11,340 bases of DNA, from assembly GCA_903887655.1 (NCBI GenBank), contig CAISQQ010000035.1, forward strand, positions 1 to 11,340, in the 5' to 3' direction. The notes beneath the pieces were generated by a model. That model saw only the letters and a program-made list of their open reading frames with translations, did no database searches and was not told the DNA's origin. The first letter of the stretch is position 1. Every line of letters begins with the position of its first letter. The DNA comes from an uncultured Burkholderiales bacterium. GTDB lineage: Bacteria; Pseudomonadota; Gammaproteobacteria; Burkholderiales; Burkholderiaceae_C. This document shows positions 1-5,766 of the stretch, piece by piece. The position numbers and the translations under genes were made by a program.

Positions 1-1
1 C

Positions 2-649
2 AGCCGCATCAAAGGCTCGCACGCAGCGATCAAAACCGGCATGCTGGCAGCTCGTGCCGCCTTTGACGCCTTGCAAGCAGGTCGAACGCATGACACCCTC
101 TCGCAGTATCCTGCCGACTTCAAAGCCAGTTGGCTCTATCAAGAACTCTACAAGGCTCGCAATTTCAAACAATGGTTCAAAAAAGGGCAGTTCATTGGCA
201 CCTTGATGACCGGAATCGAGCAGTTTTTGCTGGGTGGACATTTCCCCTGGACACTGCGCCGCAAAACGGCCGATCACGAGTCGCTCAAAGCCGCCCAGGA
301 CTGTGTGCCCATTGCCTACCCCAAGCCTGATGGTGTATTGAGTTTTGATCGCTTGAGCAGTGTTTTTATCAGCAACACCAACCATGCGGATAATCAGCCC
401 GTTCATCTGACACTCAAAGATGCCAAAGTGCCGGATCAACTCAATTGGCCCAAGTATGCGGGTCCTGAGTCACGCTACTGCCCTGCAGGGGTTTATGAGT
501 ACATTGAAGACGAGAAGCACCAGCACAAACTGCACATCAATGCGCAAAATTGTGTTCACTGCAAGACCTGTGACATCAAGGACCCCAGTCAAAACATCGT
601 TTGGGTCACACCCGAAGGCGGTGGCGGTCCCGTCTACAGTGGCATGTGA
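2..649 (+). CDS. Electron transfer flavoprotein-ubiquinone oxidoreductase, C-terminal part (5' end outside window)
   Basis: Partial gene. The open frame enters from the left edge and gives 215 residues, against roughly 550 for the whole family, so about the last 40% is present. The enzyme is a membrane-associated FAD and [4Fe-4S] protein that takes electrons from reduced ETF and passes them to ubiquinone. The sequence shows the family's opening stretch here (SRIKGSHAAIKTGMLAARAA, FAD-domain end). Near the C-terminus it shows the four-cysteine cluster site: one Cys in RYCPAGVYEY, then CVHCKTCDIKDP with Cys-x2-Cys-x2-Cys. The ending VTPEGGGGPVYSGM is typical of the family. The ATG at 41 is internal, not the start. 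The next gene, gcvH, lies 60 bp downstream on the same strand. The identification is firm; only the N-terminal FAD-binding motif cannot be checked. Confidence 0.95.
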   Translation, partial: SRIKGSHAAIKTGMLAARAAFDALQAGRTHDTLSQYPADFKASWLYQELYKARNFKQWFKKGQFIGTLMTGIEQFLLGGHFPWTLRRKTADHESLKAAQDCVPIAYPKPDGVLSFDRLSSVFISNTNHADNQPVHLTLKDAKVPDQLNWPKYAGPESRYCPAGVYEYIEDEKHQHKLHINAQNCVHCKTCDIKDPSQNIVWVTPEGGGGPVYSGM

Positions 650-709
650 GCGTCCAGCCCCTTTAGTGTTTCTACAACCCCCTCAACCCTTCCTTTTCAT
701 ACTTACACC

Positions 710-1075
710 ATGAGCTATTTATTTTCCGCGCAACACCAATGGATCCAAGCGCAACATGATCACCATGTGGTGGGAATCACCGAGCATGCACAAGAGACAT
801 TGGGCGACGTGGTCTTTGTGCAGCTGCCTGAGGTGGGGGCTCATTTCCAACAAAACGAGGTGGTCTGCGCCGTTGAATCGGTCAAGGCCGCATCCGATGT
901 GTTTGCACCGGTGTCGGGAACGGTCACCGAAGTCAATCCGATGCTCACCCAAGACCCCTCGCTGGTGAACGCCGACCCAATGGGCCAGGCCTGGTTTTTC
1001 AAATTCGCCATTGACAACCCAGAGGAATTGAACACCCTCATGGAGGAAAAAGATTACCTCAAAAGCTTGGGCTAG
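710..1075 (+). CDS. gcvH: Glycine cleavage system H protein (lipoyl carrier)
   Basis: 121 residues, close to the usual 125-130. H protein carries the aminomethyl group between the P, T and L proteins of the glycine cleavage complex on a lipoylated lysine, and can also pass lipoate to other enzymes. The lipoyl site is visible as AVESVKAASDVFAPVSG with Lys59 as the modified residue. The flanking family blocks VGITEHAQETLGDVVFVQLP and DPSLVNADPMGQAWFFKF are also present. The ATG at 710 gives a complete N-terminus (MSYLFSAQHQWI, matching the usual start with a Tyr and an H/QxW near residue 10). No good Shine-Dalgarno is seen before it. gcvT and gcvP are not in view: the upstream neighbour is ETF-QO and the downstream side is non-coding. 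No glycine riboswitch is recognised in the 60-bp leader. It may be a second copy or simply detached from gcvT/gcvP. Confidence 0.95.
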   Translation: MSYLFSAQHQWIQAQHDHHVVGITEHAQETLGDVVFVQLPEVGAHFQQNEVVCAVESVKAASDVFAPVSGTVTEVNPMLTQDPSLVNADPMGQAWFFKFAIDNPEELNTLMEEKDYLKSLG

Positions 1076-1135
1076 CTAACACATCTTGCCCCTGTCAGTG
1101 AGCGATTTCAGAAAAAATATTCACACTGAAGTTGG

Positions 1136-1303
1136 CGTGAAACATTTTTTATTTTCTAAAAAAATTGCCCTTTTTTTCAGCCAAAGACTAAATAACGAGC
1201 ACGCCGACAGGATCATTGAAGATCAAGGCTTTTGGTGTTTTCAAGGCTGACTTACCCACAAATTCTGTGGATAACTTTGGTCCATTTGTGAACATGTTTC
1301 ACG
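1136..1303. repeat. 9-bp inverted repeat matching parS half-sites
   Basis: CGTGAAACA at 1136-1144 and TGTTTCACG at 1295-1303 are exact reverse complements of one another, 150 bp apart. They bracket the T-rich tract and the inverted DnaA boxes. Each equals nine bases of the chromosomal parS consensus TGTTTCACGTGAAACA, but the other half of each site is degenerate (about 11 of 16 matching in each). They could be weak ParB sites, relics, or a regulator's half-sites. Confidence 0.35.
1252..1274. promoter_or_regulatory. Inverted pair of DnaA-box 9-mers
   Basis: TTACCCACA (1252-1260) and TGTGGATAA (1266-1274) face each other with 5 bp between. The second is the exact reverse complement of the canonical box TTATCCACA; the first differs by one base. 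Such closely spaced boxes beside an AT-rich tract are a known arrangement at bacterial origins and at some DnaA-regulated loci. Binding is inferred from sequence only. Confidence 0.5.
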
Positions 1304-1387
1304 AGTGGCGACCAACAGACCTCAAAAAAAAGCTTGACTCAGCGGAAAAATGATCCCATTCAATTGCACTCATGAAGCCCATCTTGG

Positions 1388-2593
1388 TCAAAGCGAATGA
1401 GCGCCATACGCTTTGGCGAGTCGCTCAAGACCTTGCTCAATCACACTCACGCTCGAGGTGGCAAACGACAGCCTGAACGTACTCGCATCCGGATTGTTCG
1501 CGTAAAAAGGCGCCCCAGGCACAAAGGCCACTCCATTGGCAATGGCACGCTTTGCAAACTCCACACCGTCGGCGAGTTGGCCTTGATGCCCGGTCAGTTT
1601 GGCCCAAAAGAATAAACCGCCTTGGGGTTGAGTGAAGGACAGTGCGGACCCAAAATGTTTGACCAGCCCCTGGCCCATACAGACCGCGCGCTCGCCATAC
1701 GCTTGCCGCACATGACTCAAGGTTTGAGGCATGCGACCGCTTTTCAAGTAAGAGGCAGCAGTGGCTTGTGCAAATGTGGAGGTGTGAGCATCGCTGAATT
1801 GTTTGCACATGGTGGCCTTGGCGAGCAAATCGGCAGGGGCCACCATCCAGCCCACCCTCAAACCTGGGCTGAGCACCTTGCTTAAACTTCCGCAATAAAC
1901 CAACCAGTCTCGGCTCCCAGGGACTTGGTCACTCAGAGACAACAATGTTGGCGGTGGCTCGTCATGGAAATACAAATCCCCATACGGGTCATCCTCCACA
2001 ATCAAGGTCTGGTACTGCACCGCCAACTCCAACACCTTGATGCGGCGCTCGAGGCTGAGTAAGGCACCACTGGGATTGCCAAACGTGGGCACCAAATAAA
2101 TTAATTTAGGCCGGTGAGCGATGATCAGGTCTTCCAAAAGGTCAACCCTCACCCCATGTTCATCAATCGGAACACCCAAGACCTGGGGCCCATACAATTT
2201 AAAGCATTGAATGGTTGCCAAAAATGTCGGCGCCTCCACCAACGCAACATCTCCGGCTTCCAGCATGGTTTTACCCACCAAATCCAATGCTTGCTGACTC
2301 CCGGTGGTCACAATCAGTGAGTTAGCGCTCACATTGGAAATTCCTTTTTGCGACAGAAAGTGTGCCAACTCCTCACGCAGGGCTGGAAAACCTTCCGTCG
2401 CACCGTACTGCAGCGCGCTGGCTGGCGCATCCCTCAAGACTTGCTCACTGGCTTGCTGGATGCCTTCCACATCAAACATGGCGCTGTCAGGAAAACCCCC
2501 AGCAAAACTGATGATGCCGGGTTGACCCAAGAGCTTGAACAGTTCTCGAATCGCTGAAGTCTCCACGAGGTCTAAACGTTTGGCAAATTGCAT
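1388..2593 (-). CDS. PLP-dependent aminotransferase, fold type I (2-aminoadipate/MocR-like class)
   Basis: 401 residues, the normal length for stand-alone class I/II aminotransferases of the LysN/2-aminoadipate group. These move an amino group between an amino acid and a 2-oxo acid in the cytosol. The PLP lysine is Lys239 in YCGSLSKVLSPGLRVGW. Other cofactor contacts are visible: Asn173 in FGNPSG, the Asp and Tyr of EDDPYGDL (201-206), and the substrate-carboxylate Arg374 in STFRLSFA. The N-terminus LFKLLGQPGIISFAGGFPDS is typical of the group. There is no N-terminal GntR helix-turn-helix domain, so this is an enzyme and not a MocR regulator. The ATG at 2593 is the only sensible start, and no clear Shine-Dalgarno precedes it. 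It is divergent from nth with only 34 bp between. The substrate cannot be told from sequence; branched-chain, aromatic or 2-aminoadipate substrates are all possible. Confidence 0.9.
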   Translation of the reverse strand: MQFAKRLDLVETSAIRELFKLLGQPGIISFAGGFPDSAMFDVEGIQQASEQVLRDAPASALQYGATEGFPALREELAHFLSQKGISNVSANSLIVTTGSQQALDLVGKTMLEAGDVALVEAPTFLATIQCFKLYGPQVLGVPIDEHGVRVDLLEDLIIAHRPKLIYLVPTFGNPSGALLSLERRIKVLELAVQYQTLIVEDDPYGDLYFHDEPPPTLLSLSDQVPGSRDWLVYCGSLSKVLSPGLRVGWMVAPADLLAKATMCKQFSDAHTSTFAQATAASYLKSGRMPQTLSHVRQAYGERAVCMGQGLVKHFGSALSFTQPQGGLFFWAKLTGHQGQLADGVEFAKRAIANGVAFVPGAPFYANNPDASTFRLSFATSSVSVIEQGLERLAKAYGAHSL

Positions 2594-2602
2594 GTAAAAA
2601 TA

Positions 2603-2618
2603 AGAGAACGTCGTCTCT
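2603..2618. repeat. Small hyphenated palindrome in divergent intergenic region
   Basis: AGAGA (2603-2607) and TCTCT (2614-2618) form a symmetric 16-bp element around ACGTCG. It lies in the 34-bp space between the start codons of the aminotransferase and nth. Its place would suit an operator acting on both genes, but short arms like these also arise by chance. Confidence 0.25.
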
Positions 2619-2627
2619 GGTTAAAAA

Positions 2628-3290
2628 ATGAACAAACAACAGATCGAGCCTTTTTTTGCAATCTTGCAAGCGGCCAATCCACACCCACAAACAGAGCTCG
2701 AGTATACGAGCGTGTTTGAACTCTTGTGTGCGGTTTTGATGTCGGCCCAAGCCACCGATGTGAGCGTGAACAAAGCCACCCGGGTTTTGTTCAGCGTGGC
2801 CAATACCCCTGAACAAATCGTCAAACTAGGCTTGACTCGGCTGGAGAAACACATCAAAACGATCGGACTCTACAAAAGCAAAGCCAAGCATTTGATTCAA
2901 ACTTCAAAAATATTGATCGACCAGTTCCAGTCTCAAGTTCCCCGCACTCGCGAGGAGCTCGAGAGCTTGCCAGGCGTGGGGCGAAAAACCGCCAATGTGG
3001 TGCTCAACTGTGCGTTCAACGAACCCACCATCGCCGTTGACACCCACATCTTTCGCGTGAGCAACCGTGTGGGACTGGCCAAGGGCAAAACCCCCCTGGA
3101 AGTCGAAAACGCGCTTTTGAAACGCGTGCCTCGTGAGTACCAACTGTACGCACACCACTGGTTAATTTTACATGGCCGCTATGTTTGCAAAGCGCGAACG
3201 CCCTTGTGTGAGGCCTGCGGCGTATCGACTTATTGCGATTACGCCAAGAAACTCAAGCCCCCAGCGCGCAAAGCACGCTCACCCCAATGA
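2628..3290 (+). CDS. nth: Endonuclease III, DNA glycosylase/AP lyase
   Basis: 220 residues, within a few of the E. coli enzyme. It removes oxidised pyrimidines from DNA and nicks the abasic site, the first step of base excision repair. The helix-hairpin-helix LPGVGRKTANVV carries the catalytic Lys120, and the catalytic Asp138 is in VDTHIFRVSNRVG; both numbers equal those of E. coli Nth. The [4Fe-4S] site is Cys187-x6-Cys194-x2-Cys197-x5-Cys203, also the same spacing and numbering. All key residues are intact. The ATG at 2628 gives the family's normal N-terminus (MNKQQIEPFFAIL). It is preceded by an A-rich stretch without a Shine-Dalgarno. It stands alone: the usual gammaproteobacterial neighbours (rsx genes) are absent, and the next genes are the cell-division pair about 110 bp on. 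Confidence 0.98.
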   Translation: MNKQQIEPFFAILQAANPHPQTELEYTSVFELLCAVLMSAQATDVSVNKATRVLFSVANTPEQIVKLGLTRLEKHIKTIGLYKSKAKHLIQTSKILIDQFQSQVPRTREELESLPGVGRKTANVVLNCAFNEPTIAVDTHIFRVSNRVGLAKGKTPLEVENALLKRVPREYQLYAHHWLILHGRYVCKARTPLCEACGVSTYCDYAKKLKPPARKARSPQ

Positions 3291-3371
3291 GCCCGAGCTG
3301 CCAGTGCGTTCAAGCGCCTGAGGCAGCGCAGCGCTGAATTTCAGCCATTTCCTTGAAAGCCCAACCGTAAC

Positions 3372-3396
3372 AAGCGCAAAACACCAATTTGCGCTT
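3372..3396. repeat. Perfect 9-bp inverted repeat just before the zapB-like start
   Basis: AAGCGCAAA (3372-3380) and TTTGCGCTT (3388-3396) are exact reverse complements around a 7-nt loop. The repeat ends 4 nt before the ATG at 3401. No T run follows on either strand, so it is a poor terminator for nth. In an mRNA the hairpin would cover the ribosome-binding region of the downstream gene. It could equally be an operator. Confidence 0.5.
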
Positions 3397-3400
3397 TAAA

Positions 3401-3631
3401 ATGAGTCCCATGCCTGCCCATCCCTTGCAAGAACAGATCGCTCAACGCGTTGAGCGCTTACTCTTACGACACGAAGAGTTGCAACGCACCAATGCACTGT
3501 TGATCGAACAAATCGCTCAATTGACGCGTGAGCGCGACCAGTTCAAAAGCAGACTCGAGACCGCCAGGCACCGCATCGATGCACTTTTAGATCGACTCCC
3601 TGAAGAGGTCAACGCCAAGGAGAGCAAATGA
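3401..3631 (+). CDS. Small coiled-coil cell-division protein, ZapB-like
   Basis: 76 residues from the ATG at 3401; a second ATG at 3410 would remove three residues. The sequence is one long charged heptad-type helix (about residues 8-64: LQEQIAQRVERLLLRHEELQ, then NALLIEQIAQLTRERDQFKS and on). There is no membrane segment and no cysteine. Its size, coiled coil and position directly before zapA match the small ZapB/TIGR02449-type proteins that accompany zapA in many proteobacteria. There it is thought to help bundle the Z-ring through ZapA. The stop codon overlaps the zapA start by 4 bp (ATGA), so the two are translationally coupled. A hairpin lies immediately upstream. Function is inferred from context, since coiled coils this short carry little family signal. 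Confidence 0.75.
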   Translation: MSPMPAHPLQEQIAQRVERLLLRHEELQRTNALLIEQIAQLTRERDQFKSRLETARHRIDALLDRLPEEVNAKESK

Positions 3632-3948
3632 GTCAAATTGAAGTCCAAATCATGGGGCAAGGCTATGCCTTGGCATGCCCTGATGGCTCAGAAGAGCGTC
3701 TACAAGCGGCGGTGAGCAATGTGGACGTGGCGATGTGCAAAATTCGTGACGCTGGAAAAATCAAAGCCCGCGAGAGAATTGCAGTTTTAGCGGCGATCAA
3801 CATTGCCTTTGATATGACCTCTCCCGCCGATGCCCCGACGTCTCCCCCCACCGAAGAGCCTAAGACGAGCACTGCTTCCAACGCGATGCTAGAGGCCTTG
3901 TTGAAGCGCTTGGACGAAGTTTTGGCGGTCGATGGCCAACTGCTCTAA
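3628..3948 (+). CDS. zapA: Cell division protein ZapA
   Basis: 106 residues, the normal size. ZapA binds and cross-links FtsZ filaments at mid-cell. The N-terminal domain is clear: IEVQIMGQGYALACPDGSEE followed by a helix LQAAVSNVDVAMCKIRDAGK and then ERIAVLAAINIAFDM, the usual beta-hairpin and helix with the conserved riAvlaAlNia block. A Pro/Thr/Ser-rich stretch (about 64-84) links it to a C-terminal helix (AMLEALLKRLDEVLAV) that would form the coiled coil. A good Shine-Dalgarno, AAGGAG at 3617-3622, lies inside the upstream gene, and the ATG overlaps that gene's stop. The convergent deaminase gene ends 42 bp away, and no clear terminator hairpin is seen between them. Confidence 0.92.
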   Translation: MSQIEVQIMGQGYALACPDGSEERLQAAVSNVDVAMCKIRDAGKIKARERIAVLAAINIAFDMTSPADAPTSPPTEEPKTSTASNAMLEALLKRLDEVLAVDGQLL

Positions 3949-3990
3949 CGCTTGAGCCGGCTGCGCAGGAGCTCTCCACGATCTTGACGC

Positions 3991-4470
3991 TCACCCACGA
4001 GTTCGCCAAAACGTTTGGTGCAACTGGGCAATCTCTTGTCGCACTTCAGGTACAGGGCCAATGATTTCAAAGCGCTTTTGACCGCTTCCCAATACCACTC
4101 TGGAGCTCAGGTCCATGGTGGGATTTTCTGAATGGTTACCCGTGAAATCAAGAAGATCGCGCTCGCTCAAGCCATACACCAATCGACCAATATGCGCCCA
4201 ATACTGTGTGCCCGAGCACATCGCGCAGGGCTCCACAGTGGTCACCAAGGTGCATTGCCACAAAAATTCGGCCTCATAATTGGCATAAGCCCTGGCCGCC
4301 AAGACGGATTCGGCGTGCTGCACCGTATCCAAGTTGCCTTGCTCATCGAGTACCGTTGTTTGATCTGGGGCCACCAAAATCGCACCAAAGGGGTGAGCGC
4401 CCGCTTGCATGGCGCGACGCGCGACATCATTGGCCAACAAAAGATGCGGGATAACCCAGTGGGGTGTCAT
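3991..4470 (-). CDS. Nucleoside/guanine deaminase, cytidine-deaminase fold (zinc-dependent)
   Basis: 159 residues, typical of this family. The zinc site is complete: His52 and the proton-shuttling Glu54 in VQHAESVLAA, then Cys82 and Cys85 in TTVEPCAMCSG. The family hydrolytically removes an amino group from purine or pyrimidine bases, free or in tRNA. HPFGAILV near residue 26 and TQYWAHIGRLVYGLSERDL after the zinc site look more like guanine/nucleoside deaminases than tRNA adenosine deaminase TadA, but the substrate is not settled. The ATG at 4470 has a GGAG about 10 nt upstream on the minus strand. It lies convergent to zapA and opposite in direction to the 6S RNA, so it splits the usual zapA-ssrS linkage. 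Confidence 0.88.
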   Translation of the reverse strand: MTPHWVIPHLLLANDVARRAMQAGAHPFGAILVAPDQTTVLDEQGNLDTVQHAESVLAARAYANYEAEFLWQCTLVTTVEPCAMCSGTQYWAHIGRLVYGLSERDLLDFTGNHSENPTMDLSSRVVLGSGQKRFEIIGPVPEVRQEIAQLHQTFWRTRG

Positions 4471-4620
4471 GGTTGGAGTGCTCCGAGTTCAATCTCTCGC
4501 AATCACTTTATCACGAACTCACTGCGCCAATTCGACCTGTGGCGCCCATGCTTTCCTCAAAGCACGGGTTGACGTCAAACAAACACCTTGATTTATATTG
4601 CCCCTGTGCAGCCCCGAGAA

Positions 4621-4650
4621 ATGGCACAGGCCCTTCAACTCGTTTAAACT
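4621..4650 (+). promoter_or_regulatory. Probable sigma70 promoter of the 6S RNA
   Basis: ATGGCA (4621-4626) and TAAACT (4645-4650) have an 18-bp spacer. Each matches the sigma70 consensus at four of six places. Transcription would begin near 4656, exactly where the closing stem of the 6S RNA starts. A second candidate, TTGACG (4569-4574) with TTTATA (4592-4597, spacer 17), lies further upstream and could give a longer precursor, as known for ssrS in E. coli. Confidence 0.5.
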
Positions 4651-4654
4651 ACAA

Positions 4655-4835
4655 GGGTCTGCAATCCTCTGAGGCTTTATACTTCCTTGAACCAATGCTC
4701 GTATGAGCCAGGGCTTGGAACATCGTCCAATGAGCGTGATCATCTCGCGTCAGATGAGCCCAACGTTGGTCTGACCTCGCCCACCTGAACCTTTGCGTTC
4801 AGGATGACGGCCTTGGCGGTTTTGCAGACACCTAT
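4655..4835 (+). ncRNA. ssrS: 6S RNA
   Basis: About 180 nt of non-coding DNA with the shape of 6S RNA, which binds sigma70 RNA polymerase as a promoter mimic and lowers housekeeping transcription in stationary phase. The ends pair: GTCTGCAA at 4657-4664 is the exact complement of TTGCAGAC at 4822-4829, with GG/CC continuing past a bulged A. On the 3' side, CACCTGAACC is followed by the hairpin CCTGAAC (4784-4790)/GTTCAGG (4797-4803) and then GGATGACGGCCTTGGCGG. This order matches what I recall of the same part of E. coli 6S RNA (CCTTGAACCAAGGGTTCAAGG, then a GCCTGCGGCGG block). A small hairpin CATCT/AGATG (4741-4756) lies in the terminal arm. The location downstream of zapA fits the conserved zapA-ssrS linkage. 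Exact ends are estimated to within a few bases. Confidence 0.8.
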
Positions 4836-4922
4836 TGACCCCCTTCGTGTCTATCCATTGAGAGCGATCAACGTCGTAGACCGGCGTATTCATACCTTCC
4901 TTTTTGCTCTGAGTTTTTTACC

Positions 4923-5738
4923 ATGGATGTTTCTTTAGTCGAATTGATTTCCCTCTCCTGCCTTGGGATCGTGACGGGCTTTGCAGCAGGATTATTGGGC
5001 CTTGGTGGGGGTTTGATTTTGGTGCCGTTTCTCACCTTTATGCTCGAGCAGCATGGCGTGGCGCCAGAGCTCACCGTCAAGATGGCCATCGCCACCGCCA
5101 TGGCCACGATTGTCTTCACCTCCGTCGCCAGCGTGAGCGCACACCACAAACGGGGCAATGTGCGCTGGGACATCGTGCGCTCACTCTCACCAGGCCTGGT
5201 GATTGGCAGTTGGATCGCCAGCATGGGGCTATTTAGCCACATCAAAGGCGCTTATCTGGGATTGTTTTTTTCTGCCTTCATCGCTTTTTCCGCCTACCAA
5301 ATGTTTTTGGACAAACGCCCAGCACCCACCCGAGAGTTTCCAAAGACTTTTATGCGCTGGATTGCTGGATTGGCCATTGGGGTGCTCTCCGGACTGGTGG
5401 GTGCGGGAGGTGGGTTCATCAGCGTGCCCTTCATGCTATTTTGCAACATACCGTTGCTCAATGCGGTGGCCACCAGTGCCGCTTTGGGCTTTCCCATCGC
5501 CTTGGCCAACACTCTAGGCTACACGGTGAGCGGCTGGTCTGTGGAGAATTTGCCCGCGCACTCGCTGGGTTACATTTGGCTGCCGGCCCTTGTGCTGATC
5601 GCCATGTTCAGCAGTACCACCGCCAGATTTGGCGTGCGGGCTGCGCAGACGTGGCCCGTCAAACGACTCAAGCGCGTGTTTGCAAGCTTGTTGGTCTTTT
5701 TAGCCGCCTACATGATCTACAAAAGCTTCACGATTTGA
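4923..5738 (+). CDS. TauE/SafE family membrane permease (sulfite/anion exporter type)
   Basis: 271 residues, normal for the family, and mostly hydrophobic with about eight likely membrane spans. The internal duplication typical of TauE/SafE is plain: GFAAGLLGLGGGLILVPF at residues 19-36 and GVLSGLVGAGGGFISVPF at 153-170. The cytoplasmic-loop signature HHKRGNVRW (74-82) is also present. Characterised relatives move sulfite, sulfoacetate, taurine-derived or other organosulfur anions out of the cell, but most members have no known substrate. No sulfur gene is adjacent, so the cargo cannot be inferred here. The ATG at 4923 is chosen because it begins just before the first membrane span and no in-frame alternative is close. 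No strong Shine-Dalgarno precedes it. It follows the 6S RNA gene and converges on miaA with only 28 bp between the stops. Confidence 0.9.
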   Translation: MDVSLVELISLSCLGIVTGFAAGLLGLGGGLILVPFLTFMLEQHGVAPELTVKMAIATAMATIVFTSVASVSAHHKRGNVRWDIVRSLSPGLVIGSWIASMGLFSHIKGAYLGLFFSAFIAFSAYQMFLDKRPAPTREFPKTFMRWIAGLAIGVLSGLVGAGGGFISVPFMLFCNIPLLNAVATSAALGFPIALANTLGYTVSGWSVENLPAHSLGYIWLPALVLIAMFSSTTARFGVRAAQTWPVKRLKRVFASLLVFLAAYMIYKSFTI

Positions 5739-5743
5739 TTGGG

Positions 5744-5761
5744 ATGCGGCAAAGAGCGCAT
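5744..5761. terminator. Weak hairpin between convergent genes
   Basis: ATGCG (5744-5748) and CGCAT (5757-5761) can pair across an 8-nt loop in the 28-bp space between the stop codons of the permease gene and miaA. A position between convergent genes suits a two-way terminator. The stem is short and no long T run follows, so intrinsic termination is doubtful. Confidence 0.25.
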
Positions 5762-5766
5762 GCTTG

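Larger units (their letters stand above)
1076..1387. other. 312-bp gene-free, AT-rich intergenic region with DnaA-box-like sites
   Basis: No plausible gene is seen on either strand. The stretch 1111-1180 is strongly AT-rich, with runs of T and A at 1145-1150, 1158-1164 and 1171-1177. TTTTTTA at 1145-1151 can pair with TAAAAAA at 1157-1163. To its right lie a near-perfect and a perfect DnaA box in inverted orientation (1252-1274), a one-mismatch box (ATATTCACA, 1117-1125) and a two-mismatch box (TGTGAACAT, 1287-1295). Three GATC sites and an 8-bp direct repeat (TCAAGGCT at 1223-1230 and 1241-1248) are also present. The parts resemble an origin or DnaA-controlled region, but function is inferred. 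Both flanking genes end here (gcvH from the left, the aminotransferase from the right), so the region is not an obvious promoter for either. Confidence 0.5.

Noticed and set aside
504..515. Coordinates as residues of MutL: Ile in place of Gln in the DQHA endonuclease motif
   Set aside because: The metal-binding Asp, His and Glu positions remain, and Gln replacement by a hydrophobic residue is, as I recall, common in betaproteobacterial MutL; not a sign of loss. (Here 504-515 are amino-acid positions, at about 7437-7472 in the window.)
650..709. Possible glycine riboswitch ahead of gcvH
   Set aside because: The gap is only 60 bp, pyrimidine-rich, and shows none of the tandem aptamer core; too short for the element.
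1223..1248. Direct repeat TCAAGGCT x2 with an 18-bp period, iteron-like
   Set aside because: Only two copies of 8 bp and no replication-initiator gene nearby; insufficient to call iterons.
1324..1345. Run of eight A (T on the minus strand) after the aminotransferase gene as a terminator
   Set aside because: On the minus strand the run follows GCTGAGTCAAGC, which offers only a 3-bp stem; too weak to call an intrinsic terminator.
1437..1895. 152-codon open frame on the minus strand within the aminotransferase
   Set aside because: It is a different frame of the same strand as an intact PLP enzyme; the translation is Cys/Arg-rich and without family features.
3331..3352. GCTGAA-T-TTCAGC palindrome after nth as a terminator
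   Set aside because: The loop would be one base and no T run follows; it cannot form a useful terminator hairpin.
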